DNA of 64,000 bases from Parafrigoribacterium mesophilum (GCF_039652555.1 NZ_JBDJAF010000001.1:744001-808000), one strand, 5' to 3'. Shown: positions 50,815-60,379, counted from the first letter of the stretch. The notes: generated from the letters alone by a model not told the origin. A program made the numbers and translations.

Positions 50815-51723
50815 CTAGAACGAGCCGCGCTTCAGCCGGCCGATTTCATTGCCGTCCCGGTCGAACAGGAGCAGCCGGGCCGCATCGGATCCGGCGCGGT
50901 CGAAGCCGGCCGCGGTGGCCTGGGCGACCCAGGCAGGCACCGGTGCGCCCTCGCAGCCGATCAGGGTGGACGGGCCGGATGTCGTGAGCAACTCGCCGTC
51001 TCGACCCACCACCCAGCGGCCCTGTGCACCGTTGCAGCCGTCGGACCCGGTCCACCGGCCGTTGTCGGTGAACGTGACGTGCGGGTTGGTTTTCACCGCG
51101 TAGGCCACAGGCACCCAGGTGCCCAGCAGCGTCTGGACCGTCGCCGGCGTGAGCTGCGCGGCGAGTTTCGATGGCGTGCGCAACGCCTTCTGCAGCTCGG
51201 GGGTGATCCTGGGCGGTTTCGTATAGAACTCGGCTGCGGCGGGAATCGGTTGCGGCGCGCCGTCACCGGTGAGGGAGGCGAGAACTCGTCCCGCGGAATC
51301 GCTCAGTTTGAAGCCGCCGGCGGTGGCCGCGTATCCGGTGACGTCCTCGAGCCATGGCACGAAGGGCAAGCTTCCGGTCGCGCAGTCCCCCATCGCGCCC
51401 CACGCGGCGGCGAGGAAGAGTCCAGAGGACGCCTTCCACGAGCCGGTGATCATGCCGCAGTCCCGCCACAGTTGGAACTCCTGGGCGTCCAGGCGTAACC
51501 AGGTGTCGGCGGCCTCTCCCTCGGCGCCGGACACGCGCCACAGGTTCACCAGTCCGATGGCCGGTGATACTCCGCCCGGTCCTGGCCCGGCGACCGGCGG
51601 CGCTGCGGGGTTGTGGGGCGGCTCACCTCCGGGCGGGGTTTCACCACTGCGTGCGGACGCGCATCCGGCCAGCAACGGCACGCACATCAGCGCGGCAAAG
51701 ATCGTGCCAACGAGGCGCTTCAT
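50815..51723 (-). CDS. META/HslJ-domain lipoprotein
   Basis: This is a 302-aa exported lipoprotein. The signal MKRLVGTIFAALMCVPLLAGC ends with a clear lipobox (Cys21). A Gly/Pro-rich linker follows, then two META-like beta domains (about 60-140 and 200-290). The second has the diagnostic FTDNGRWTGSDGCNGAQGRW. META/HslJ proteins are linked to heat or antibiotic tolerance in some bacteria, and the molecular role is unknown. It lies 9 bp upstream of the LLM gene and could be co-transcribed. Confidence 0.85.
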   Translation of the reverse strand: MKRLVGTIFAALMCVPLLAGCASARSGETPPGGEPPHNPAAPPVAGPGPGGVSPAIGLVNLWRVSGAEGEAADTWLRLDAQEFQLWRDCGMITGSWKASSGLFLAAAWGAMGDCATGSLPFVPWLEDVTGYAATAGGFKLSDSAGRVLASLTGDGAPQPIPAAAEFYTKPPRITPELQKALRTPSKLAAQLTPATVQTLLGTWVPVAYAVKTNPHVTFTDNGRWTGSDGCNGAQGRWVVGRDGELLTTSGPSTLIGCEGAPVPAWVAQATAAGFDRAGSDAARLLLFDRDGNEIGRLKRGSF

Positions 51724-51784
51724 GCCACCACGGTAGTGAGAACGCGGCCGCGGCATCACCCAACGTTTGGTGCGGCCCGGGCGT

Positions 51785-53359
51785 CTAGCGGCCGAGGAGC
51801 TTCTGGAATGTCGCGAGTTCTTCTTCGGTCGGTGTGCCGCCACGCCCCGCGCCGAGGCCGAAGCTCGACCCGCCGGCTGAGGTGGACGGTTTGACCCCCG
51901 CGGCCAGGGCCGCGTTCTCCGCCGCGCGCTTGGCCGGGTTCCCCGACCTCGACCCCTTCTTCTTGCTCTGCTGTTTGCCGCGCCCGCCGCCAAACGACCC
52001 GCCGGGCATCGGCCCCATGCCCGGGACCTGCGGCATCCCGCCCTTAGCCACCGTCTTCATCATTTTGGCGGCCTGCTCGAACCGGTTCACCAGGGAGTTG
52101 ACGTCGGTGACCGAGGTGCCGGAGCCGCGCGCGATGCGCACCCGGCGGGACCCGTTGAGCAGCTTGGGTGTGCGCCGCTCGGCCGGGGTCATCGAGTAGA
52201 TGATCGCCTCGGTGCGGGTGATCTCGCTCTCGTCGAAGTTGTCGAGTTGCTGGCGCATCCCCTTCATGCCGGGCAGCATCCCGAGCATGTTCTTGATCGA
52301 GCCCATGTTCTTCAGCTGCTGCATCTGGCCGAGGAAGTCTTCGAGCGTGAAGGTGTCGGTGGCGAACTTCTCCGCGACCTTCTTCGCCTCCTCCTCGTCG
52401 AAGTTCTTCTGCGCCTGCTCGATGAGGGTGAGGATGTCGCCGAGGTCCAGGATGCGGCTGGCCATGCGATCCGGGTGGAACGGCTCAAACTCATCCAACG
52501 ACTCGCCGGTGGAGGCGAACATGATCGGCCGGCCGGTGATGGAGGCGACCGACAGCGCCGCGCCGCCCCGGGCGTCACCGTCGAGTTTGGTGAGCACGAC
52601 GCCGGTGAAGTCGACGCCGTCCTGGAACGCCTTGGCGGTGGTGACAGCGTCCTGCCCGATCATCGCATCAATGACGAACAGCACCTCGTCCGGCTCGACG
52701 GCCTTGCGGATGTTGGCGGCCTGCTTCATCAGTTCGGCGTCAACGCCGAGGCGGCCGGCGGTGTCCACGATGACTACGTCGTACTGCTTGTCGCGGGCAA
52801 ACTTCAGGGACTCTTTGGCGACCTTGACCGGGTTGCCGACGCCGTTGCCCGGCTCGGGCGCGAAAACGTGCGCGCCGGCCTGTTCGCCGACCACCTGCAA
52901 CTGGGTGACGGCGTTCGGGCGTTGCAAGTCCGCCGCGACCAACAGCGGGGTGTGCCCTTCGCTGGCGAGCCACTTGGCCAACTTGCCGGCCAGCGTCGTC
53001 TTTCCGGCGCCCTGCAGGCCCGCGAGCATGATCACCGTCGGCGGATTCTTCGCGAACCGGATGCGGCGGGGCTGCCCCTCATTGAGTTGACCACCCAGGA
53101 TCGCAGTCAACTCGTCGTTGACGATCTGCACGACCTGCTGCGCGGGGTTCAGCGCCTTGTTGACCTCGTCACCGAGCGCACGTTCGCGCACCTTGCCGGT
53201 GAAGTCCTTGACCACTTCGAGGGCGACGTCGGCATCGAGCAGTGCGCGGCGAATCTCACGAACGGTGCCGTCGACATCCGCGGGACTCAGTTTTCCTTTG
53301 CCGCGCAGGTTCTTGAAGGTCTCCGCAAGGCGGTCGGTGAGGTTTCCGAAGGTGGCCAT
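51785..53359 (-). CDS. ffh: signal recognition particle GTPase Ffh
   Basis: Ffh binds signal sequences on ribosomes and targets them to FtsY. The 524-aa protein has the N domain, the G domain (GLQGAGKTT, DTAGRLG, TKLDGDARGG) and the methionine-rich M domain (MLGMLPGMKGM; RRVRIARGSG binds SRP RNA). A Gly/Lys-rich tail follows (GGGRGKQQSKKKGSR). The ATG follows GGTGG. The SRP RNA gene is not seen here. Confidence 0.97.
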   Translation of the reverse strand: MATFGNLTDRLAETFKNLRGKGKLSPADVDGTVREIRRALLDADVALEVVKDFTGKVRERALGDEVNKALNPAQQVVQIVNDELTAILGGQLNEGQPRRIRFAKNPPTVIMLAGLQGAGKTTLAGKLAKWLASEGHTPLLVAADLQRPNAVTQLQVVGEQAGAHVFAPEPGNGVGNPVKVAKESLKFARDKQYDVVIVDTAGRLGVDAELMKQAANIRKAVEPDEVLFVIDAMIGQDAVTTAKAFQDGVDFTGVVLTKLDGDARGGAALSVASITGRPIMFASTGESLDEFEPFHPDRMASRILDLGDILTLIEQAQKNFDEEEAKKVAEKFATDTFTLEDFLGQMQQLKNMGSIKNMLGMLPGMKGMRQQLDNFDESEITRTEAIIYSMTPAERRTPKLLNGSRRVRIARGSGTSVTDVNSLVNRFEQAAKMMKTVAKGGMPQVPGMGPMPGGSFGGGRGKQQSKKKGSRSGNPAKRAAENAALAAGVKPSTSAGGSSFGLGAGRGGTPTEEELATFQKLLGR

Positions 53360-53443
53360 AGTGCCACCAGTTTAACCGGACCGGCGGGGCGTCGCCTCTA
53401 TCGGCGAAAGCATGGTGTCTACGCTCACCCCTAGAGTGACGGA

Positions 53444-54325
53444 ATGAGACACGGCATCGTCATCCTTCCGCAACAACAATGGGCGGATGCCCGTCGCACC
53501 TGGCGGCAGGCCGAAGAACTCGGATTCGACCACGCCTGGACCTACGACCACTTGTCCTGGAGGACGCTGGCCGACCAGAGGTGGCACGCAACCATCCCGA
53601 CGCTCACCGCGGCGGCATCGGTCACCTCGACCATCCGGCTCGGAACCTTCGTCGCGTCGCCCAATTTCCGGCATCCGGTGCCGTTCGCCAAGGACTTGGC
53701 AACGCTCGACGACGTGGCCGCTGGACGGTTCATCCTCGGCGTCGGCAGCGGTGGCACCGGATTCGACGCGCATGTTCTGGGACAACCGGAGCTCACACCG
53801 CGTCAGCGTCACGACCGCTTCGTCGAGTTCGTGCGCGGACTGGACCGGCTCCTGCGGTTCGAGGTGCCGGGCATCGGCGGAGTAAGTTTCCGTGGCGACT
53901 GGTTCAGCGCGGAAGCGGCCAGGATGGTGGGAACGCCGGCGCAATCCCCCAGGCTGCCGTTCGTCATCGCGGCCGACGGCCCCAAGGGCCTGCGGCTTGT
54001 CGCCGAGCTCGGCGACGGCTGGGTCACGCTTGGCCGGGAATCAGACACGCTCGATGAGTGGTGGCGGACGGTTGCGCAGCTCTCCTCACGGCTCGACGAC
54101 ACCTTGGCCGCCGCCGGACGGGCACCCGACAGCATCGAACGCCACCTCAGCCTGGATGCCGCACCACGGTTCGCGCTATCGAGCGTGGACACCTGGGAGG
54201 ATGCCGTCGGCCGCGCCGCCGAGCTCGGCTTCACCGACGTGGTCACCCACTGGCCCCGAGCCGACGGCGTTTATGCGGGCAGCGAAGACGTTCTGTTCGA
54301 GGTCGCCTCCCGCTTCGCGCGCTAA
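53444..54325 (+). CDS. LLM-class flavin-dependent oxidoreductase
   Basis: This is a 293-aa luciferase-like TIM barrel starting MRHGIVILPQQQWADARRTW. DHAWTYDHLSWR, GRFILGVGSGGTGFDAHVLG and PRLPFVIAADGPKGLRLVAELGDGW are the family landmarks. The substrate and the choice of FMN or F420 cannot be decided. It is divergent from ffh, and the carbonic anhydrase-like gene follows after 9 bp. Confidence 0.85.
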   Translation: MRHGIVILPQQQWADARRTWRQAEELGFDHAWTYDHLSWRTLADQRWHATIPTLTAAASVTSTIRLGTFVASPNFRHPVPFAKDLATLDDVAAGRFILGVGSGGTGFDAHVLGQPELTPRQRHDRFVEFVRGLDRLLRFEVPGIGGVSFRGDWFSAEAARMVGTPAQSPRLPFVIAADGPKGLRLVAELGDGWVTLGRESDTLDEWWRTVAQLSSRLDDTLAAAGRAPDSIERHLSLDAAPRFALSSVDTWEDAVGRAAELGFTDVVTHWPRADGVYAGSEDVLFEVASRFAR

Positions 54326-54334
54326 CTTTGGTGC

Positions 54335-54868
54335 ATGACCAGTCTTATCGTGCCCTTCGACGGCAACCTCCCCGCGATCCACGACAGCGCCTGGATCGCA
54401 CCGAACGCCACACTCGTCGGACGGGTGGCGCTCGGTGAGGCGGCCAGTGTCTTCTTCGGGGCGGTGCTGCGCGGCGATGTGGATCGCATCAGCATCGGCG
54501 CGCGCAGCAACGTGCAGGACAACGTCAGTGTGCACTGCGACTCGGGCATCCCCACCACGGTCGGCGCGGGAGTGAGTGTCGGGCATTCTGCGGTGTTGCA
54601 CGGCTGCACGGTGGAAGACGATTGCCTCATCGGGATGAGCGCCACGGTGCTCAACCACGCGGTGATCGGCGCGGGCTCGCTGGTCGCGGCCGGCTCTGTC
54701 GTGCTGGAGGGCACCGTCGTCCCGCCGAACTCCCTGGTGGCCGGGGTGCCGGCTAAGGTGCGGCGGGAGCTCACCGAGGACGAGCACGCGAAACTGTTGT
54801 GGAACGCCGAACACTACGTGCAACTCAGCCGCGCCTACCGGAAACAGGGTTCTGCCGCCGCCGAGTGA
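54335..54868 (+). CDS. gamma-carbonic anhydrase-like left-handed beta-helix protein
   Basis: The 177-aa protein has hexapeptide repeats forming a left-handed beta helix (ISIGARSNVQDNVSVH and on) and a C-terminal helix. The three zinc histidines of the gamma class are present: His in SVHCDS and two in VGHSAVLHGC. It may hydrate CO2 or act as a PaaY-like thioesterase. It is in tandem with the LLM oxidoreductase. Confidence 0.88.
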   Translation: MTSLIVPFDGNLPAIHDSAWIAPNATLVGRVALGEAASVFFGAVLRGDVDRISIGARSNVQDNVSVHCDSGIPTTVGAGVSVGHSAVLHGCTVEDDCLIGMSATVLNHAVIGAGSLVAAGSVVLEGTVVPPNSLVAGVPAKVRRELTEDEHAKLLWNAEHYVQLSRAYRKQGSAAAE

Positions 54869-54874
54869 TGGCTC

Positions 54875-54916
54875 TCCGGACGAAATCGCCCGCCGCGGCG
54901 GGCTGTCTGGTCCGGA
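54875..54916. terminator. nested palindrome between convergent genes
   Basis: An inner palindrome GCCCGCCGCGGCGGGC (54888-54903) is enclosed by the arms TCCGGAC (54875-54881) and GTCCGGA (54910-54916). It starts 6 bp after the gamma-carbonic anhydrase stop and precedes the stop of the Gfo/Idh gene on the other strand. It is a good candidate for a two-way terminator without a T-run. Confidence 0.5.
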
Positions 54917-54962
54917 AAGGTATCGGTGGGGCCAGGACTCGACTATCGGTTGGGGCTGAGGC

Positions 54963-56057
54963 TCAGTCGTGCAGCCTGACCACGGCACCCGACCGGCTGG
55001 ACTCGTACACCGCGCGCACCAGTTCCACGGCCGCACGGCCCGCCGCGGCCGCCACCGTCGGCGGCCGGTGCTGCTCGATGGCCGCCACGAAGTCCTCATA
55101 CTGCGCTCGATGCCCCTCGGCGCTGGCCGGCAGCGGCACGGCCGCGCCGCCGCCATGCAGCATTTCGGCGCCGCGCAGCATTTCGGTGCCGTGCCGGGTG
55201 CCGGTACCGTACTGCGAATCGTCCCCGAGCGAGGCGAAGCGGGCATCCTCCGGCGCGCTGTGGTCGAACTGCCACAGCACCGGCGCGTCATCGACGAGGG
55301 TGACCGAACCGTGTTCACCGCGGATGTCGATGCGTCTGGCGCTGCCGGGATAGCTCGCCGTGCTGGCCTGGATGGTACCCAGCGCGCCGCTGTCGAATTC
55401 GAGCCAGGCGGTGAGGTTGTCCTCGACCTCGATGTCGTGGATGCGGGTCTGCGCCCTGGCGGACACCTCCCGCACGCCTCCGGCCAGCCACAGCAGCAGA
55501 TCGACCGCGTGGATGCCCTGGTTCATCAGCGCGCCGCCGCCATCCAGTTCCCAGGTGCCGCGCCACTGCGAGCGCGCGTAGTACTCCGGGTCGCGCCACC
55601 AGAGCACCTGCGCCGAACACTGGGTGAGCCGGCCAAACCGGCCACGCTCGATCGCGGTCTTGAGGGCCAGCGCGCCCGGCGCGAACCGACCCTGGAAGAT
55701 GGCACCGAGGCACACCTGCTGCTCATTGCAGGCCGCGATGAGCGCATCGATGCGTTCCACCGTGATGTCCAGCGGCTTTTCGCACAACACGTGCTTGCCA
55801 TGCCGCGCCGCGGCGATCCCGATCTGCGCGTGAGTGCCCGAGGGGGAGGTAATCGCGATGGCGTCGCAGTCGCCCCTGGCCAGCAGGTCATCCAGGGACT
55901 CGGTGTACACGCAGCCGTGGTCGGCGGCGAACCGCGCTCCGGCGCGGACGTTGCGGGTATGGCATGCGACCAGCTGGGCGCCGGCGCAGTCTTCGATCGC
56001 CCGTGCGTGGATTTCCGCGATGCCGCCAACGCCGACGATGCCGAACCGAACGCTCAC
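54963..56057 (-). CDS. Gfo/Idh/MocA-family oxidoreductase
   Basis: This is a 364-aa NAD(P)-dependent dehydrogenase. The Rossmann loop FGIVGVGGIAEIHARAI opens the protein, the catalytic lysine is in CEKPLDI (near 95), and GGGALMNQGIHAVDLLLWL completes the site. The substrate is probably a sugar or inositol derivative. An unusual Gly/His/Met-rich insertion near 285-305 (GTRHGTEMLRGAEMLHGGG) is repetitive. The GTG start overlaps the phosphatase stop (GTGA). Confidence 0.88.
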   Translation of the reverse strand: MSVRFGIVGVGGIAEIHARAIEDCAGAQLVACHTRNVRAGARFAADHGCVYTESLDDLLARGDCDAIAITSPSGTHAQIGIAAARHGKHVLCEKPLDITVERIDALIAACNEQQVCLGAIFQGRFAPGALALKTAIERGRFGRLTQCSAQVLWWRDPEYYARSQWRGTWELDGGGALMNQGIHAVDLLLWLAGGVREVSARAQTRIHDIEVEDNLTAWLEFDSGALGTIQASTASYPGSARRIDIRGEHGSVTLVDDAPVLWQFDHSAPEDARFASLGDDSQYGTGTRHGTEMLRGAEMLHGGGAAVPLPASAEGHRAQYEDFVAAIEQHRPPTVAAAAGRAAVELVRAVYESSRSGAVVRLHD

Positions 56058-56755
56058 CAGTCGATCCCGCTCAGGTGGGCGACGGTGTTGTACTCCGCAA
56101 CGCTCCAGCCATCCGCGGTGCGGATCAGCCTCGACACGGAAGCGTTTCGCAACGGGGAGGTCTTTTCAAGGGCCAGCACCTCGGCCTCGCTGAGCCCCTG
56201 GCAGGCGTAGCGGATCACAACGATGGGCGTGTCGTGGGAGACGATCAACACACGCCTGGCGCCGGCGCGGTCCAGGTCCGCGAGGAAGAAACGCACCCGC
56301 AGCGCGACATCCGCCCACGATTCGCCGCCGGGCGGGCGGTAGTAGAACTTGCCCAGACGACGTCGCCGCTCCGATTCCTGGGACCAGAGTCCCTGGATCT
56401 CGCCGCCGGTGGCACCGTCGGTGACTCCGGCTTCCCGGTCGCGCAACCGTTCGTCCAGGCGCGCCGGACCGGAGAGGCCCGCGGCCGTCATGGCGATTCG
56501 CGTCGTCTCGGCCGCACGGCGGTACGGCGACGACCACACCGCTTCCGGCGCCGCACCCGCCGGAAGCGTCGCCAGCCAACGGCCCACGGCGGCCGATTGC
56601 CGCTCACCGAGTTCGGTCAAGGCCACGTCGGGGTCGCGCACCGACCGGCGCGTGGAGGACGGCTTGGACGCCTGGGACGCATCCGCCGCATCGGCCGCAT
56701 CGACGTTGGCGGTGCTCTGCCCGTGCCGCACCAGCACCAGCTCGCTCACCGACAC
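56054..56755 (-). CDS. histidine phosphatase family protein
   Basis: This is a 233-aa phosphoglycerate-mutase-like phosphatase. The phospho-histidine motif LVRHGQSTANV is at the start, and the second catalytic histidine is in VSHDTPIV. A low-complexity insertion (AADAADASQASKPSS) follows the first motif. The start is taken at the GTG of VSVSELVL just after ftsY. A GTG two codons later is equally possible. It overlaps the Gfo/Idh gene by 4 bp and lies 10 bp after ftsY. Confidence 0.87.
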   Translation of the reverse strand: MSVSELVLVRHGQSTANVDAADAADASQASKPSSTRRSVRDPDVALTELGERQSAAVGRWLATLPAGAAPEAVWSSPYRRAAETTRIAMTAAGLSGPARLDERLRDREAGVTDGATGGEIQGLWSQESERRRRLGKFYYRPPGGESWADVALRVRFFLADLDRAGARRVLIVSHDTPIVVIRYACQGLSEAEVLALEKTSPLRNASVSRLIRTADGWSVAEYNTVAHLSGIDW

Positions 56756-56765
56756 CGCGGCGCCG

Positions 56766-57641
56766 CTATCCGACCAGGTTCTGCGCGAACACGTGCGGGG
56801 TGAAGCCGGTGAGGTCGCCGATCCCCTCACCCTGGCCGACGAGTTTGATCGGGATGCCGGTCTTCTCCTGGACGGCCAGCACGAATCCGCCCTTGGCCGA
56901 ACCGTCGAGTTTGGTGAGCACCAGTCCGGTGACTCCGGCGTGCTCAATGAACGCTTCGGCCTGGGCGAGCCCGTTCTGACCGGTGGTGGCGTCGAGCACG
57001 AGCAGCACCTCGGCGATCTCGGCCTGCTTCTCGATCACCCTGCGGATCTTCGACAGCTCGTCCATCAGGCCGCTCTTGGTCTGCAGCCGGCCGGCAGTGT
57101 CGATCAACACGATCTCGATGCCCTCACGGGTGGCCTTCTCGACGGTCTGGAAGGCGACGGATGCCGGATCCTGCCGCTCCTGCTGCGGGCGCACGATCTG
57201 CGCACCACCACGTTGCGCCCAGGTGGCCAGTTGCTCGACGGCGGCGGCCCGGAACGTGTCGGCGGCGCCGACGACCACGCTGCGGCCGTGGTTCGCCAAG
57301 AACTTGGCGAACTTGCCGATCGTCGTGGTCTTGCCCACCCCGTTCACCCCGACCACGAGCACGACGGCGGGCCGGGCGGTGAGTTTCAGGGTGGGATCGA
57401 GCCTGGCCAGACGCTCCTCGAGGATCTCGCGCAGCATCCGCTTGAGGTCCACCGGGTCCGTCGTGTTGTACTTCTTCACCATGGCGCGCAGTTGCCCGAT
57501 CACCCCGTCGGTGGTCTCCGACCCGAAGTCCGCGCCGATCAGGGCATCCTCGAGGTCCTCCCAGGTGTTCTCGTCGATCGTCGGCTTCGCGAACATGCCG
57601 CGCAGAGCGCCGGAGAGGGACCAGGGGGTGCGTTCTGCCAT
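56766..57641 (-). CDS. ftsY: signal recognition particle receptor FtsY
   Basis: FtsY is the membrane-associated SRP receptor GTPase. The 291-aa form is NG-only. The acidic A domain of enteric FtsY is missing, as is common in actinomycetes. Motifs are VGVNGVGKTTTIGK (P-loop), DTFRAAAVEQL, DTAGRLQ and TKLDGSAKGG. The gene lies 4 kb downstream of smc on the same strand, with three genes between them. The smc-ftsY-ffh neighbourhood is thus kept but spread out. Confidence 0.97.
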   Translation of the reverse strand: MAERTPWSLSGALRGMFAKPTIDENTWEDLEDALIGADFGSETTDGVIGQLRAMVKKYNTTDPVDLKRMLREILEERLARLDPTLKLTARPAVVLVVGVNGVGKTTTIGKFAKFLANHGRSVVVGAADTFRAAAVEQLATWAQRGGAQIVRPQQERQDPASVAFQTVEKATREGIEIVLIDTAGRLQTKSGLMDELSKIRRVIEKQAEIAEVLLVLDATTGQNGLAQAEAFIEHAGVTGLVLTKLDGSAKGGFVLAVQEKTGIPIKLVGQGEGIGDLTGFTPHVFAQNLVG

Positions 57642-57740
57642 GAGAACAGGCTAGAGCAGGTGCGCCTCCCCCCGTTCGGGTGACATTCCCAGACTCGGGT
57701 GACATTCTCGGACGAAATGTCGAAAAACGGGAGCTGCCAG

Positions 57741-58718
57741 ATGACCGTCGTCGGATTCCACGCCTCGCACGAGCAGATGCATCCTGCGGCGCTGCTGAGC
57801 GCAGTGCAGGAGGCGGAGCAGGCCGGATTCACCGCCGCGATGTGCAGCGACCATTTCGCCCCGTGGAGCACCCGGCAGGGGCATTCCGGATTCGCGTGGG
57901 CCTGGCTCGGGGCGGCATTGCAGTCCACGTCTCTGCCGTTCGGGGTCGTGAACGCCCCCGGGCAGCGCTATCACCCCGCGATCATCGCCCAGGCGACGGC
58001 GACCCTGTCGGCCATGTATCCCGGGAGGTTCTGGGTGGCGCTCGGCAGCGGCGAGGCGGTGAACGAGCACATCACCGGCGACCGATGGCCGGACAAGGAG
58101 CTCCGCAACCGGCGCCTGCTGGAATCCGCCTCGAGCATGCGCCGCCTGCTTGCCGGTGAGGAGGTCACCGTCCGCGGCGAGGTCACCTTGGACCGGGCGA
58201 AACTGTGGAGCCTGCCGGATGCCCCACCGCCGCTGCTGGCCGCCGCAGTCAGCCCTACGACGGCCGCGTGGGCCGCGGGCTGGGCGGACGGGCTGATCAC
58301 CGTCGCGCAACCGGAGCCGGTGTTGCGGCGCGTGATCGAGGCGTACCGCGCAGGAGGCGGCCGGGGCCCGCTGGTGCTCCAGGTGCACTTGAGCTTCGCC
58401 GCGAGCGATGCGGAAGCGCTCGCAATCGCGCACAACCAGTGGCGCACCAACGTGTTCCCGCCGCCGCTGTGCTGGGATCTGGACTCCCCGGAATCCTTCG
58501 ACCTCGCCGCCACGCACGTACCGCCGGAGGCGATGCCGAACACGGTCCAGGTCTCCGCCGACCTGGGCCGGCACGCGGACTGGCTGAGCGAGGCCATCGC
58601 ACTCGGCTTCGACGAGCTGTACCTGCACCACGTCGGTCAAGAACAGTCCGCGTTCATCGACGCCTTCGGCGAGCGCGTGCTGCCCCAATTGACCGTCACG
58701 AGGAAGGACCCGGTATGA
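57741..58718 (+). CDS. LLM-class flavin oxidoreductase, TIGR03885-like
   Basis: This is a 325-aa luciferase-like protein starting MTVVGFHASHEQMHPAALL. It contains AMCSDHFAPWS, GRFWVALGSGEAVNEHITGDRWP and a TIM-barrel C-terminus ending in ELYLHHVGQEQ. It looks like the TIGR03885 branch, thought to use FMN rather than F420 (from memory, not checked). The ATG has GGGAG 7 nt upstream. An earlier GTG at 57699 is less likely. It overlaps the GH13 gene by 4 bp (ATGA). Confidence 0.85.
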   Translation: MTVVGFHASHEQMHPAALLSAVQEAEQAGFTAAMCSDHFAPWSTRQGHSGFAWAWLGAALQSTSLPFGVVNAPGQRYHPAIIAQATATLSAMYPGRFWVALGSGEAVNEHITGDRWPDKELRNRRLLESASSMRRLLAGEEVTVRGEVTLDRAKLWSLPDAPPPLLAAAVSPTTAAWAAGWADGLITVAQPEPVLRRVIEAYRAGGGRGPLVLQVHLSFAASDAEALAIAHNQWRTNVFPPPLCWDLDSPESFDLAATHVPPEAMPNTVQVSADLGRHADWLSEAIALGFDELYLHHVGQEQSAFIDAFGERVLPQLTVTRKDPV

Positions 58719-60379
58719 GGATCACCGACACCAGCGACCTGTGGTGGAAGAACGCCGTCGTGTACTGCCTGGACGTCGAAACGTTCATGGACTGGAACGG
58801 CGACGGACACGGCGACTTCGAGGGACTGGCGAACCGGCTGGACTACCTGTCCGATCTCGGCATCACCTGCCTGTGGCTGATGCCGTTCTTCCCCACCCCC
58901 GACCGGGACGACGGCTACGACATCACCGACTTTTACAACGTGGACGACCGGCTCGGGCACCTGGGTGACGTGGTCGAATTGGTCCGCAGCGCCACCGATC
59001 GAGGCATCCGCGTCATCGCCGATCTCGTCGTCAACCACACCTCCGACAAACATCCCTGGTTCCTCGCCGCCCGCTCGAGCAGAACCTCACCGTTCCGCGA
59101 CTACTACGTGTGGCGCGACGAACCGCCGAAACACGCTGCGGCTTCGGTGTTCCCCGGGGAGGAGAGCGGCGTCTGGGCGTTCGAGAAGAAGACCAAGCAG
59201 TACTACCTGCACCGGTTCTACCGGCACCAACCCGACCTCAACGTCGCCAATCCACGGGTCCGCGAGGAGATCGGGAAGGTGCTCGGGTTCTGGCTCGAAC
59301 TGGGGATCTCCGGTTTCCGGGTGGATGCCGTGCCGTTCTTCCTCGAGGACGACGCCGGGAGCAAGGACTTCGGCGACGGACACGACTACCTGCGGGAGCT
59401 GATGGAACTGGTCAGCCGGAGGCGTGGGGACGCCATCCTGCTCGGCGAAGTGAACCTGCCCTTCGCACAGCAGCTGACCTATTTCGGCGGCACGGACGGC
59501 GACGAGCTGACCATGCAGTTCGACTTCGAGTCCATGCAACGCCTATACCTGTCCCTGGTGCGCGGCGATGCCAGGCCGTTGGCACGGATGCTGGCGAAGC
59601 GGCCGAAGCTTGCCGTCCGATCGCAGTGGGCGAACTTCGTGCGGAACCACGACGAGTTGACCCTCGACAAACTCAGCGACGCCGAACGCCAGGAGGTGTT
59701 CGCCGCGTTCGGCCCGGAGGAGCGGATGCGGGTGTACAACCGGGGCATCGTGCGACGCCTGCCGCCGATGCTCGACGGCGATCCGCGGCGCATCCGCATG
59801 GTGTACAGCCTGCTGTTCTCGCTGCCGGGTACGCCCGTGCTGTTCTACGGCGAGGAGCTGGGCATGGGCGAGAACTTGGACGCCGGCGGCCGCTCGGCCG
59901 TGCGCACCCCGATGCAGTGGACGGACGGGGAACACGGCGGATTCTCCTCGGCACAGGCGTCGGACCTGCCGAACCCGGTGACCGTCGGCCCGTTCGGACC
60001 GGATCACATCAACGCCAACGCAGCGCGACACGACCCGGATTCGCTTCTGCACTTCATGCAGAAGCTGATCAGCCGGTACCGGGCCTCGGCGGAAATCGGC
60101 TGGGGCGAGCTCACGATCCTCAGCCAACCGCACACCGGCGTGCTCGCGCACCGGGTGACCGGCTCGTTCGGCAGCATGGTGGCGCTGCACAACTTCACCC
60201 CGGATGCGCTCACGGTGCCGCTGAAACTCGACGGCACAAACGGCGACACGAGACTGGTCGACCTGCTGCACGACCAGGTGACCACCGTGTCGGACACGGG
60301 TGAGGCGGACCTGACCCTCGACGGATACGGCTACCGCTGGCTGCGGGTGCTGGACCCGGGCAGTAGGCGGCTGTCCTGA
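58715..60379 (+). CDS. trehalose synthase-like alpha-amylase family protein (GH13)
   Basis: This is a 554-aa GH13 enzyme. It starts LWWKNAVVYCLDVETFMDWN, with the TreS-like GDGHGDFEGLANRLDYL. Catalytic residues are Asp204 (GFRVDAV), Glu245 (LLGEVN) and Asp313 (RNHDEL). It resembles maltose/trehalose isomerases and amylosucrase relatives, so interconversion of maltose and trehalose or hydrolysis of short alpha-glucans is likely. No Pep2-type maltokinase domain is attached. It is translationally coupled to the LLM oxidoreductase. The 3' end overlaps the convergent MFS gene by 49 bp. Confidence 0.87.
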   Translation: MRITDTSDLWWKNAVVYCLDVETFMDWNGDGHGDFEGLANRLDYLSDLGITCLWLMPFFPTPDRDDGYDITDFYNVDDRLGHLGDVVELVRSATDRGIRVIADLVVNHTSDKHPWFLAARSSRTSPFRDYYVWRDEPPKHAAASVFPGEESGVWAFEKKTKQYYLHRFYRHQPDLNVANPRVREEIGKVLGFWLELGISGFRVDAVPFFLEDDAGSKDFGDGHDYLRELMELVSRRRGDAILLGEVNLPFAQQLTYFGGTDGDELTMQFDFESMQRLYLSLVRGDARPLARMLAKRPKLAVRSQWANFVRNHDELTLDKLSDAERQEVFAAFGPEERMRVYNRGIVRRLPPMLDGDPRRIRMVYSLLFSLPGTPVLFYGEELGMGENLDAGGRSAVRTPMQWTDGEHGGFSSAQASDLPNPVTVGPFGPDHINANAARHDPDSLLHFMQKLISRYRASAEIGWGELTILSQPHTGVLAHRVTGSFGSMVALHNFTPDALTVPLKLDGTNGDTRLVDLLHDQVTTVSDTGEADLTLDGYGYRWLRVLDPGSRRLS

